DNA from: Bacteroides sp. 43_108
GTDB lineage: Bacteria > Bacteroidota > Bacteroidia > Bacteroidales > Bacteroidaceae
Reading direction: 5' to 3'
NCBI GenBank assembly: GCA_001915545.1
Contig: MNQS01000204.1
Span: 1 to 15,050, forward strand
DNA: 15,050 nt
The notes under the pieces are model-generated. The model saw only the letters and a program-made list of their open reading frames with translations, was not told where the DNA came from and made no database searches. A program made the translations under genes and the position numbers. This document shows positions 1-7,029 of the stretch, one piece after another. How positions within the stretch are numbered: the stretch's first letter is position 1; each line of letters begins with the position of its first letter.

Positions 1-298
1 TCGCCAGTATTTGGTGACGGACTATAACACGCACCGTGCGGCGGTCATCCCTCAACGTCAGATGGAGGAATTTATCTATTTGTACGAATCCATGCCTTAT
101 AATATCGAGTTGATGAACCGTCCTTTGGAGGATTATCTTCAGAAGAAACAACGAATTCGCATTACCGGTGGTGTTTTCCGAGGGAAGGAGGGGTGCATTA
201 TGCGTTTGCACCGCAATACTCGGCTGGTATTTGCTTTTGGGAATATGACGGTGGCTGTGAGTTATCTTCACGCTTTTCCGTTTGAGAAGGTTGAGTGA
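1..298 (+). CDS. upxY: UpxY-family transcription antiterminator, 3' end only
   Basis: The frame is open into the left edge (first full codon at base 2), so this is the C-terminal part of a longer protein; the TTG at 11 is not a credible start. The visible 99 or so residues contain a KOW-like beta segment (RITGGVFRGKEG) followed by a hydrophobic strand and a short acidic end, the usual C-terminal arrangement of NusG/RfaH-like proteins. UpxY proteins are the first gene of Bacteroides capsule operons and let RNA polymerase read through early termination in their own operon. Position at the head of a same-strand polysaccharide cluster supports this subfamily over housekeeping NusG. The N-terminal NGN domain is outside the window, so the subfamily cannot be fixed. 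In typical loci upxZ follows directly; here it does not. Confidence 0.85.
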   Translation, partial: RQYLVTDYNTHRAAVIPQRQMEEFIYLYESMPYNIELMNRPLEDYLQKKQRIRITGGVFRGKEGCIMRLHRNTRLVFAFGNMTVAVSYLHAFPFEKVE

Positions 299-419
299 AG
301 ATAGTTTCTGTTCTTGTGCTCATCTTTTATTGAAATAAGCATTATTGAGCAAAATAATATTTGAATTTGCTTGGATATATGATGAAAAATCATGTTCCTT
401 GCAAAATTAACTCATACTT

Positions 420-579
420 ATGGCAAAACAGATAACTCCTACTCCTCCCTTGAAAGAGCAGGCTGCAATTGATTTCATTACGGAAATCAGCAAAAAAAGA
501 AGGTCACCCAGCAGAAAAAGCTAAGGTGAAAGAGGGGGGGGCTATGCGCATAAAGGCGTTGCTGACCTTTAATTTCTAG
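420..579 (+). pseudogene. Frameshifted small gene, likely partner of the GNAT gene
   Basis: An ATG at 420 opens a 34-residue frame (MAKQITPTPPLKEQ...) that stops at 522-524. From about 499 a second frame continues as EGHPAEKAKVKEGG, then AMRIKALLTFNF, to a stop at 577-579, and the two read well as one ~52-residue protein split by a frameshift near the A7 tract at 492-498. A G8 tract lies at 534-541 in the downstream half. Small proteins that begin with a K-I-x-P-T-P pattern and end in a short hydrophobic LLTF-like tail are, from memory, often encoded just before GNAT acetyltransferases in Bacteroides, in a toxin-antitoxin-like arrangement. The function is not established. It ends 7 bases before the GNAT remnant. 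Confidence 0.55.
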
Positions 580-586
580 CACTCGT

Positions 587-684
587 ATGGATAAAGATAT
601 TCGGGTAATTTGCATGTCAGAAAATTATGAATTTAAACCATTTGACTGTGGAAATGATGATCTGAATGGTTTCTTGTTACAAGA
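587..684 (+). pseudogene. GNAT acetyltransferase, N-terminal remnant
   Basis: The ATG at 587 gives MDKDIRVICM, then FKPFDCGNDDLNGFLLQD. The pattern F-x-C-G-x-x-D-L-N-x-F-L is the characteristic N-terminal signature of GNAT acetyltransferases of the toxin-like group found beside small partner proteins. Similarity stops at about base 684; after that this frame ends at 710-712 with unrelated residues, while another frame continues as an IS66 transposase. The acetyl-CoA binding core is absent, so the gene is dead. The junction at about 684/685 marks where the IS66 sequence or a deletion fused to it. Confidence 0.6.
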
Positions 685-948
685 TTATTGGATGATGAGG
701 AACAGCCGATAGATAACCTAGGGGAGTGAGCCATTCGAAAATTTACTACTCAACGAAACAATTCACTTTATTACGGTAGTGATGCCGGTGCTGAAATGGC
801 TGCCACATATCATGGTGTGATTGGAACGGTGAAGCTTTTGGGTAGCTCTATCTGGAATTTCATCGGAATTTTTTTCAAAAATATCTTTAACGGATGCAGG
901 GAGTATGTTAATATGGTTCCTGACAAAATCACTTTGGCTACAAGCTAA
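685..948 (+). pseudogene. IS66-family transposase, C-terminal remnant
   Basis: In one frame this stretch reads LLDDEEQPIDNLGE, a stop (TGA 727-729), AIRKFTTQRNNSLYYGSDAG, then AEMAATYHGVIGTVKL and FFKNIFNGC, to a stop at 946-948. The series P-I-D-N-x-x-E-x-A-I-R, R-x-N-S-L-x-x-G-S and AEMAATYH is the end of the DDE transposase core and C-terminal domain of IS66 TnpC. The TGA replaces the codon normally between the catalytic-region Glu and AIR, perhaps from CGA. About 85 codons remain of a transposase of roughly 500, so it cannot move itself. No matching inverted repeats were identified. The shorter reading frame on the opposite strand is a shadow. Confidence 0.75.
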
Positions 949-988
949 TGTTAAATTCAAAGCTGATTAATTAACAAAACTCAGTTTA

Positions 989-1010
989 GGGCACAGGTAT
1001 GTGCCCTTTT
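989..1010 (+). terminator. Terminator-like hairpin after the IS66 remnant
   Basis: A perfect 7-bp stem (GGGCACA at 989-995 and TGTGCCC at 1000-1006) with a GGTA loop is followed by TTTT at 1007-1010. The shape is that of a short rho-independent terminator. It lies 41 bases after the IS66 stop, so it may have been the element's own terminator. It stands between upxY and the phosphonate genes; if both are one transcript, polymerase must pass it, which a UpxY-type antiterminator could allow. The short T-run makes its strength uncertain. Confidence 0.5.
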
Positions 1011-1233
1011 AAAGGGGATGCTCTAAATTGAGTGCTTAGAGATGGTAAGAGTCTCTGTTGAATATCATCATCTCAACTTGCAAAATGTATTTGTACTAAG
1101 AAACTAAAATATATTTAGCATTACTTTCCTTTAATAACAGTCGTATGACTAAAGTTCGTTGCATATTAAACGATGATATCTACATACATGATGCTGGATA
1201 TGTAAAAATGTAAATTCAAATTCAATCAATTAT
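1011..1233. other. Intergenic leader before the phosphonate operon
   Basis: I see no clear gene here. A weak inverted repeat (CTCTAA 1021-1026, TTAGAG 1036-1041) is present. A 22-codon frame at 1145-1213 (starts MTKVRCILND) has an ATG but no recognised similarity and no convincing leader. A TGTATTTG at about 1085-1092 is one mismatch from the Bacteroides -7 element TAnnTTTG, but I found no well-spaced -33 TTTG, so I do not call a promoter. The last 30 bases before 1234 are A/T-rich, as is normal for Bacteroidales translation starts. Confidence 0.4.
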
Positions 1234-2556
1234 ATGGAAAATAGTAAGAAAGTTTATGTGGGGATGAGTGCGGATATGATACATCCTGGTCATCTTAATA
1301 TAATCCGCGAAGCGGCAAAACTTGGGTGTGTAACAGTTGGCGTGCTGACAGATGCTGCTATAGCAAGTTACAAGCGTTTACCTTATCTTGACTATAATCA
1401 ACGATCAGAAATAGTTCGTTCCTTGAAAGGAGTGGATAATGTTGTCCCCCAAGAAACATTGGATTATGTTCCTAATCTTGAGCGGTTGAAGCCTGATTTT
1501 GTTGTTCATGGAGATGACTGGATGCAGGGAGTCCAGTCCAATGTTCGTAATCGGGTTATAGAATGTCTGAAACAATGGGGAGGAAAAGTTGTCGATATAG
1601 CTTATACCAAAGGCTTTTCTTCCTCCGCAGAAAATGAACGTCTGAAAGAGATAGGAACTACTCCTGAAATCCGTCAGAAACGTCTTCGTCGTTTAATTAA
1701 TGCCAAGAAGATAGTTCGCATATTGGAATCCCATAATGGCTTGACTGGTTTGATAGCAGAAAATGTATCTGTAATCGTTAATGGCGTTAAGCATGAATTT
1801 GACGGTATGTGGTCAAGTTCATTGACAGACTCTACTAGTAAAGGGAAGCCTGACATTGAAGCTGTAGATTTGACCACACGTTTGCATGACTTGAACGACA
1901 CGTTGGAATGTACAACGAAACCTGTCATATTCGATGGAGATACGGGCGGTAAAATTGAACATTTTGTATTCACAGTTCGTACCTTGGAGCGCTTAGGAAT
2001 TTCTGCTGTCATCATAGAAGATAAGGTAGGTTTAAAGCAGAATTCTTTGTTCGGTACAGATGCGGTTCAGATCCAAGATACTATTGAAGGATTTTGTAAT
2101 AAGATCCGTACAGGAAAAAATGCACAAGTGTCGGACGATTTTATGATAATAGCCCGTATTGAAAGCCTGATTGCCGGAAAAAGTATAGACGATGCACTGG
2201 CGCGTGCGGCGGCGTATGTGGAAGCAGGTGCAGATGGCATTATGATTCATAGCAAGAATAAAAGTGGGGACGATATTAAGGAATTTTGTCAAAGATTCCG
2301 GGTTGCTAACGTATCTACTCCCATTGTTGTAGTACCTACTACTTACAGTCACATAACAGAAACCGAATTGGCTTCATGGGGTGTGAACGTAGTAATTTAT
2401 GCAAATCACATGTTGCGAAGTGCATACCCCTCTATGGTTAACTGCGCCAAATCAATCCTTATGCACGAACGCTCACAGGAAGCTGTTAATGATTACTGTA
2501 TGCCTATCAAGGAGATTTTGGAACTTATACCTGGAACAAAAAAAACACTAAAATGA
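1234..2556 (+). CDS. aepX: Cytidylyltransferase/phosphoenolpyruvate mutase fusion
   Basis: This 440-residue protein has two domains. Residues ~5-135 form a glycerol-3-phosphate cytidylyltransferase-like nucleotidyltransferase: HPGH at 17-20 is the HxGH nucleotide-binding motif, and YTKGFSSS at 124-131 matches the family's RTxGxSTT signature. Residues ~150-435 are PEP mutase (PepM), which converts PEP to phosphonopyruvate by forming the C-P bond. The diagnostic EDKxxxxxNS motif is at 262-271 ([10 protein letters not shown]), preceded by the Asp-rich metal site DGDTGG at 234-239. The mutase motif argues against isocitrate-lyase-family hydrolases. The first domain most likely activates the finished phosphonate as a CMP ester; the substrate is inferred. 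The stop overlaps the next start by four bases (ATGA), implying translational coupling. B. fragilis polysaccharide B genes of this family are named aepX. Confidence 0.93.
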   Translation: MENSKKVYVGMSADMIHPGHLNIIREAAKLGCVTVGVLTDAAIASYKRLPYLDYNQRSEIVRSLKGVDNVVPQETLDYVPNLERLKPDFVVHGDDWMQGVQSNVRNRVIECLKQWGGKVVDIAYTKGFSSSAENERLKEIGTTPEIRQKRLRRLINAKKIVRILESHNGLTGLIAENVSVIVNGVKHEFDGMWSSSLTDSTSKGKPDIEAVDLTTRLHDLNDTLECTTKPVIFDGDTGGKIEHFVFTVRTLERLGISAVIIEDKVGLKQNSLFGTDAVQIQDTIEGFCNKIRTGKNAQVSDDFMIIARIESLIAGKSIDDALARAAAYVEAGADGIMIHSKNKSGDDIKEFCQRFRVANVSTPIVVVPTTYSHITETELASWGVNVVIYANHMLRSAYPSMVNCAKSILMHERSQEAVNDYCMPIKEILELIPGTKKTLK

Positions 2557-3692
2557 TTTCACCTGATTTTTTTATTAATAGCCTTTCCCAGAGAGGCATT
2601 GATTTCTTTGCCGGAGTTCCCGATTCATTGCTGAAGAATATCTGTGCCTATATTGCAGATCACAAAGACGGACATCATAATATCATTGCAGCTAATGAGG
2701 GTGCAGCTGTAGGTTTGGCTGCCGGACATTATTTAGCTACCGGTCATATACCTGTTGTCTATATGCAGAATTCCGGTGAAGGAAATATCATCAATCCACT
2801 GGCGTCGCTTACGGATAAAGATGTTTATAGCATTCCACTCTTGCTGCTTATCGGATGGCGAGGAATGCCAGGTGTGCATGATGAGCCACAGCATGTCAAA
2901 CAGGGGAAAGTGACTATCCCGTTACTTGATGCAATGGGCATTAAGCACGTTGTGATGAGCAAAGATGAAAAAGAATTGTTAAAACAAATAGAAGATGCCC
3001 TCTTTTTTATGGAAACAAAAAATGAAGCTTTTGCTTTTGTGATAGAAAAAGATACATTCGATTCATATGAATTGCAATCAGGCAGTCCTTCAACATTGTC
3101 AATGAGTCGTGAGGAAACCATTCAGGCAATTGCTTCATCTATCGGTCAAGAAGACTGCATTGTGTCTACTACTGGTATGATTTCTCGTGAGTTGTTTGAG
3201 CATCGTACCCAAATGAAACAAGGTCACGAGAAAGATTTTCTCACTGTAGGTTCCATGGGGCATGCTTCTCAAATAGCTCTAGGTATAGCATTGGAAAAGA
3301 CAGACCGTAGGATCTGGTGCTTTGATGGCGACGGAGCTGTAATTATGCACATGGGTTCTATGGCCATTATAGGGAGCAAACAGCCGAAAAATTATATTCA
3401 TGTAGTCTTTAACAATGGTGCTCATGATTCCGTAGGTGGCCAACCTACGGTGGGCTTGGATATTGATTTGCCGGGGATAGCCCGTTCCGTAAGATACAAT
3501 GCGGTTCATACGGTTTCTGATATGAACGGTTTGAAAAAAGCTCTGTCGGATATTCGGTTGGAAGATGGTCCTGTTTTGCTGGAAGTGAAAGTAAGGAAAG
3601 GCAATCGTAAGGATTTGGGCCGTCCTACTACCACGCCTATACAAAATAAAGAAGCTTTTATGGGGTTCTTGCAAGATAAAGAGTTGAATTAA
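2553..3692 (+). CDS. aepY: Phosphonopyruvate decarboxylase
   Basis: This 379-residue thiamine-diphosphate enzyme decarboxylates phosphonopyruvate to phosphonoacetaldehyde, the irreversible step that pulls the unfavourable PEP mutase equilibrium forward. The N-terminal Pyr domain has the catalytic Glu in ANEG (Glu49), followed by [29 protein letters not shown] at 101-114 is typical of this subgroup. The C-terminal PP domain has the ThDP/Mg motif GDGA (259-262) ending in NN (287-288), then [11 protein letters not shown]. The length fits one Pyr and one PP domain without the middle domain of larger ThDP enzymes, as expected for Ppd; sulfopyruvate decarboxylase is the nearest alternative, and the adjacent pepM decides against it. 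The start ATG at 2553 overlaps the pepM stop. Confidence 0.94.
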   Translation: MISPDFFINSLSQRGIDFFAGVPDSLLKNICAYIADHKDGHHNIIAANEGAAVGLAAGHYLATGHIPVVYMQNSGEGNIINPLASLTDKDVYSIPLLLLIGWRGMPGVHDEPQHVKQGKVTIPLLDAMGIKHVVMSKDEKELLKQIEDALFFMETKNEAFAFVIEKDTFDSYELQSGSPSTLSMSREETIQAIASSIGQEDCIVSTTGMISRELFEHRTQMKQGHEKDFLTVGSMGHASQIALGIALEKTDRRIWCFDGDGAVIMHMGSMAIIGSKQPKNYIHVVFNNGAHDSVGGQPTVGLDIDLPGIARSVRYNAVHTVSDMNGLKKALSDIRLEDGPVLLEVKVRKGNRKDLGRPTTTPIQNKEAFMGFLQDKELN

Positions 3693-3694
3693 TT

Positions 3695-4807
3695 ATGCAA
3701 GAATATTATATCGGACCAGACTTGAACACTCAATTGGCTGCTCTTCTGCAGAAACTAAATGTAACAAAGGTGTTCTTGGTAAGAGGCAAGAAGTCCTATA
3801 CATCCTGCGGTGCATCGGATGTGATGGATGCCGTATTAAACGGAAGGGGTATAAAAACTGTCTGTTTTTTTGACTTCTTGACAAACCCTAGAGTTGAAGA
3901 TGTCAGGAAAGGGGTTCTTCTATGCAAGTCACAATGTCCCAATATCATATTGGCGGTAGGCGGTGGCAGTGCACTTGATATGGCTAAACTGATTCGTTAC
4001 CATATATATAAAGAAACAGATAGCTATATTCCGCTAGTGGTTATCCCTACAACAGCTGGAACAGGTGCGGAAACAACCCATTTTAGCGTGTGTTATATAA
4101 ATGGAGAGAAGCAGTCGATAGCTGATTCTGCAATGCTTCCCGATTATGCTTTTGTCTGTTCGGAGTTGACTAGCCATAATGATGCTTATCTGACAGCTTG
4201 TACAGGATTTGATGCTGTTGCGCAAGCTATAGAATCCTATTGGAGTGTGAATTCAACGGATGAAAGCCGTAGTTATTCGTTGAAAGCATTAGGTCTGTTG
4301 TGGAAGCAATTGCCTTTGCTGATAAAAAACTTGGATAATAAGGAGCTAAGAAGTGAAGTCGCAGAAGGGGCGTACTATGCAGGTCGTGCTATTGATATAA
4401 CGACTACTACTGCGCCTCATGCTTTTTCTTACAAATTCACAAGTCTGTATGGAATACCGCACGGTCATGCGGTGGCACTAACTTTTCCATACTTTTTTGC
4501 ATTGAATCTTTATGGTGAAAGATTACAATCTACATTGGATAGTTATGAATATGGACAAAGAATGAAGTTGTTGGTACAATTTCTGGATGCTGATAGAAGT
4601 GACTTCTTGTCTTGTCAGCTGCACATGAGTACTTATATTTCTTCATTGGGTTTGTCTGCGAAAGCATTAACATTCGATGAATTAGCTTCTGCTGTTAGCT
4701 CTTTTAATGAACAAAGGGGGCGGAATAATCCTGTTGTCATTGATGAGGAGGTAAAAAGCGGATTACAGAATTATTTTATGGAATTAAAAGAGTCGGACAA
4801 AGAATAG
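3695..4807 (+). CDS. Phosphonoacetaldehyde reductase (iron-type alcohol dehydrogenase)
   Basis: This 370-residue group III (iron-containing) alcohol dehydrogenase begins two bases after ppd. Residues 86-99 hold the nucleotide-binding AVGGGSALDMAKL, and PTTAGTGAE at 118-126 is conserved in the family. It probably reduces phosphonoacetaldehyde to 2-hydroxyethylphosphonate, the reaction of PhpC, FomC and DhpG. Metal ligands compared with FucO: Asp173 is kept, the first His is Gln177 (DAVAQ), His242 and His256 (PHG) are kept, and the usual catalytic His is Tyr246. I recall the same AQAIESYWS and TTAPHA patterns in annotated phosphonoacetaldehyde reductases, so these changes are probably subfamily features rather than damage. 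No transaminase accompanies it. Substrate assignment rests on context. Confidence 0.85.
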   Translation: MQEYYIGPDLNTQLAALLQKLNVTKVFLVRGKKSYTSCGASDVMDAVLNGRGIKTVCFFDFLTNPRVEDVRKGVLLCKSQCPNIILAVGGGSALDMAKLIRYHIYKETDSYIPLVVIPTTAGTGAETTHFSVCYINGEKQSIADSAMLPDYAFVCSELTSHNDAYLTACTGFDAVAQAIESYWSVNSTDESRSYSLKALGLLWKQLPLLIKNLDNKELRSEVAEGAYYAGRAIDITTTTAPHAFSYKFTSLYGIPHGHAVALTFPYFFALNLYGERLQSTLDSYEYGQRMKLLVQFLDADRSDFLSCQLHMSTYISSLGLSAKALTFDELASAVSSFNEQRGRNNPVVIDEEVKSGLQNYFMELKESDKE

Positions 4808-4843
4808 GTTGATCCTAACCATTCCCAATTTAAATTATTAATT

Positions 4844-5563
4844 ATGCGTATTCAAAATTTGTATTATAAGCTAGGGGGGGAAAAAGGAGGTTTCCTTCAA
4901 ACCAAGTGGAGTGGATATATACAAAAAAAAACGGTTAAGAGAAATAGAAAGCTATTGCAGGATAAAGGAATATGTGCTCTTGATGCTATGTCGGCAGCCT
5001 GTAAAGAAGCTGGTGTCAGCTTTGGAATGGAATTTGGAACCCTGCTTGGAGCCTATCGTAATCAAGGGTTTATTCCTTATGATGATGATATGGACCTTAC
5101 CATGTGGGCAGAAGACTGTTCTAGGGATTTTGAAAATGTACTACTTAAATATGGTTTCTATAAAAAAAGAGCTTTCTATCTTGTAACCGTAGATTCTAAT
5201 GGAAAGAGAACAAGGAAGCTGACGGAAATAGCATTGGATTACGATGGATTACAAGTTGACATATTCTTCAGTTTCAGAAAAACGGAAATAACACGCTCGA
5301 TTTTTGTTTATTGCCCTCCTGTTGTAAATGAAAAAATGACGGCTCGTGAATTTGTACTGCCTATAGGGCTTTCTCCTCGATTAGTGACTGTAAGGAATAA
5401 GCAATATCCGGCTTTTGCAGACCCTCACAAGACTCTTTCTTTAATTTATGGAGAGGATTTTATGATTCCACGTAAGAATGCCAGTGCGACAAAAAGTATT
5501 CAATCAAATGTAATAATTCATGATATGTTTGTTGCTTATGGAGAAGGTTTTATGTTAGAGTAG
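4844..5563 (+). CDS. licD: LicD-family phosphotransferase
   Basis: This 239-residue cytosolic protein has the LicD core: GMEFGTLLGAYRNQGFIPYD at residues 61-80, then DDMDL, the acidic metal-binding cluster (Asp80-82, Asp84). LicD proteins transfer phosphocholine, phosphoethanolamine or ribitol-type phosphates from CDP carriers to sugars. Beside a CMP-phosphonate pathway, the likely donor here is CMP-HEP and the product a phosphonate ester on a glycan; this is inference. No choline kinase or LicC-type enzyme is present, which argues against phosphocholine. The first 30 codons contain a G7A5 run (4874-4885) and an A9 run (4923-4931), places where slippage would silence the gene. The ATG at 4844 follows an AT-rich leader 36 bases after the dehydrogenase. 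Confidence 0.85.
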   Translation: MRIQNLYYKLGGEKGGFLQTKWSGYIQKKTVKRNRKLLQDKGICALDAMSAACKEAGVSFGMEFGTLLGAYRNQGFIPYDDDMDLTMWAEDCSRDFENVLLKYGFYKKRAFYLVTVDSNGKRTRKLTEIALDYDGLQVDIFFSFRKTEITRSIFVYCPPVVNEKMTAREFVLPIGLSPRLVTVRNKQYPAFADPHKTLSLIYGEDFMIPRKNASATKSIQSNVIIHDMFVAYGEGFMLE

Positions 5564-5590
5564 TGTGGTTGTAGACTTTTATTTCTTTCC

Positions 5591-7012
5591 ATGAAGAGAA
5601 CATCGGGTTTTGTTGCTGTTATTTGGAGTTTGATTGAACGGTTGTCAAGTCAGGTAATAAGTTTCCTTTTGGGTATTGTATTAGCGAGATTGTTGTCCCC
5701 TAGCGATTATGGTATCGTTGGAATGACAATGATTTTTATATTATTGTCAAATGTGTTTATTGAAGCAGGCTTTGCCAATGCATTAATACGTAAAACCAAT
5801 CGAACTGAGCAGGATTTGTCAACAGCATTCTATTTTAATGTGTTGATTGGCATATTGGCATATTGTATATTATGGATTGGTTCACCGTTTATAGCTGATT
5901 GGTTCAAAGAACCTCTTTTGTCTTTATTAATTAGGATATCAGGTGTCAATGTTTTATTAAATTCTTTATGCATCGTTCAAACAGCCTTGTTAACAGCGAA
6001 TTTAGATATTCGTCGGCAAACAATCATTAATTTGTGTGGGCAAATACCTGCAGGGCTGATAACAGCTATTTTGGCGTATAATGGGTTGGGAGTTTATGCT
6101 CTAGTTTTCCAAACAATAATAGCTTCGTGCATTAGGGTTATTATGTTATGGCTTTATACTCCATGGAGACCTCAAGAAAAATTTAATAGAGAATCTTTTC
6201 TCTCTTTGTGGAATTTTGGGAGTAAATTACTAGGTGCTAATTTAATAGGAACAGCCTTTAATCAGGTTAGTTCTGTGCTAATTGGCAAATATATAGGAAA
6301 AAGTGATTTGGGATATTACTCCAAAGCGTCAAATCTATGTGGAAATATTGATAGCGTTTCATCGGGAGTTGTACAGAAAGTGGCATTGCCTATGTTGTCT
6401 GAATTTCAAAAAGACAAAGTTCTATTATCAGAGAAATTTCGTGAAATGATGCGTTTGCTTATCATGGGTATGGCGCCATTGATTTCTTTTTTCTGCTTTA
6501 CAGCATCTGACATTATTGTAATACTTTGGACTGAAAAATGGATTCAGTGTGCTTTCGTATTTCAGATACTTATAGTAGGGGCAGCCTTTAATCCTATAGG
6601 ACACATGAGTCTTAGTTTAATGCAGACAGTTGGAAATTCTGCATTAATATTAAAATTGGAAGTCCCTAAGAAAATTATCTATTGCATTTATTTAGCTATA
6701 GGTTTCTGCTATGGTTTAGTCGGTTTGGCTGTCGCCCAAGTATTAATCAATATAACAGGAGCTCTTATTAATATGTGGGCAACAAAGCGTATCGTCAAAT
6801 ATAGTTATATGCGACAAATAGTAGATGTTTTGGGTTATATGGTGATTGCTTTTATTGTGGGCTATATATGGTTTAATATGATACATACTGGATATATGTT
6901 CTTTAATATTTTATTAATGTTTATGTTGATTGTGTTTACTTATTTTGCAATACTTGTTATGATTAAGGATGCAATCTTAATTAAATATGTAAAAAAAATA
7001 ATAGGACTCTAG
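5591..7012 (+). CDS. wzx: Wzx-type polysaccharide flippase
   Basis: This 473-residue inner-membrane protein is hydrophobic from end to end, with about 12-14 probable membrane segments. The N-terminus (SSQVISFLLGIVLARLLSPS then DYGIVGM) is the standard opening of the polysaccharide-export branch of the MOP superfamily. Such proteins flip undecaprenyl-diphosphate-linked repeat units to the periplasmic face. The next gene is a Wzy-type polymerase, the usual partner. The gene is AT-rich, normal for flippases in O-antigen and capsule loci. It starts 27 bases after licD with no credible in-frame upstream start. Confidence 0.9.
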   Translation: MKRTSGFVAVIWSLIERLSSQVISFLLGIVLARLLSPSDYGIVGMTMIFILLSNVFIEAGFANALIRKTNRTEQDLSTAFYFNVLIGILAYCILWIGSPFIADWFKEPLLSLLIRISGVNVLLNSLCIVQTALLTANLDIRRQTIINLCGQIPAGLITAILAYNGLGVYALVFQTIIASCIRVIMLWLYTPWRPQEKFNRESFLSLWNFGSKLLGANLIGTAFNQVSSVLIGKYIGKSDLGYYSKASNLCGNIDSVSSGVVQKVALPMLSEFQKDKVLLSEKFREMMRLLIMGMAPLISFFCFTASDIIVILWTEKWIQCAFVFQILIVGAAFNPIGHMSLSLMQTVGNSALILKLEVPKKIIYCIYLAIGFCYGLVGLAVAQVLINITGALINMWATKRIVKYSYMRQIVDVLGYMVIAFIVGYIWFNMIHTGYMFFNILLMFMLIVFTYFAILVMIKDAILIKYVKKIIGL

Positions 7013-7029
7013 CTATTAAACCTGTTTAG

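Noticed and set aside
763..960. 65-codon minus-strand reading frame
   Set aside because: It lies opposite the IS66 transposase remnant, whose plus-strand frame has clear family motifs; the minus frame has no recognisable content.
1045..1056. GTAAGAGTCTCT as an IS66-type terminal repeat
   Set aside because: It resembles the start of IS66 ends but points the wrong way for the right end of the remnant, and no partner repeat is visible on the left.
1145..1213. 22-codon frame before the PEP mutase gene
   Set aside because: No recognised similarity, no distinct leader, and a length expected by chance.
4911..5186. 91-codon plus-strand frame inside licD
   Set aside because: It overlaps the LicD catalytic motifs in another frame and has no family features; it matters only as the product of a slipped tract.
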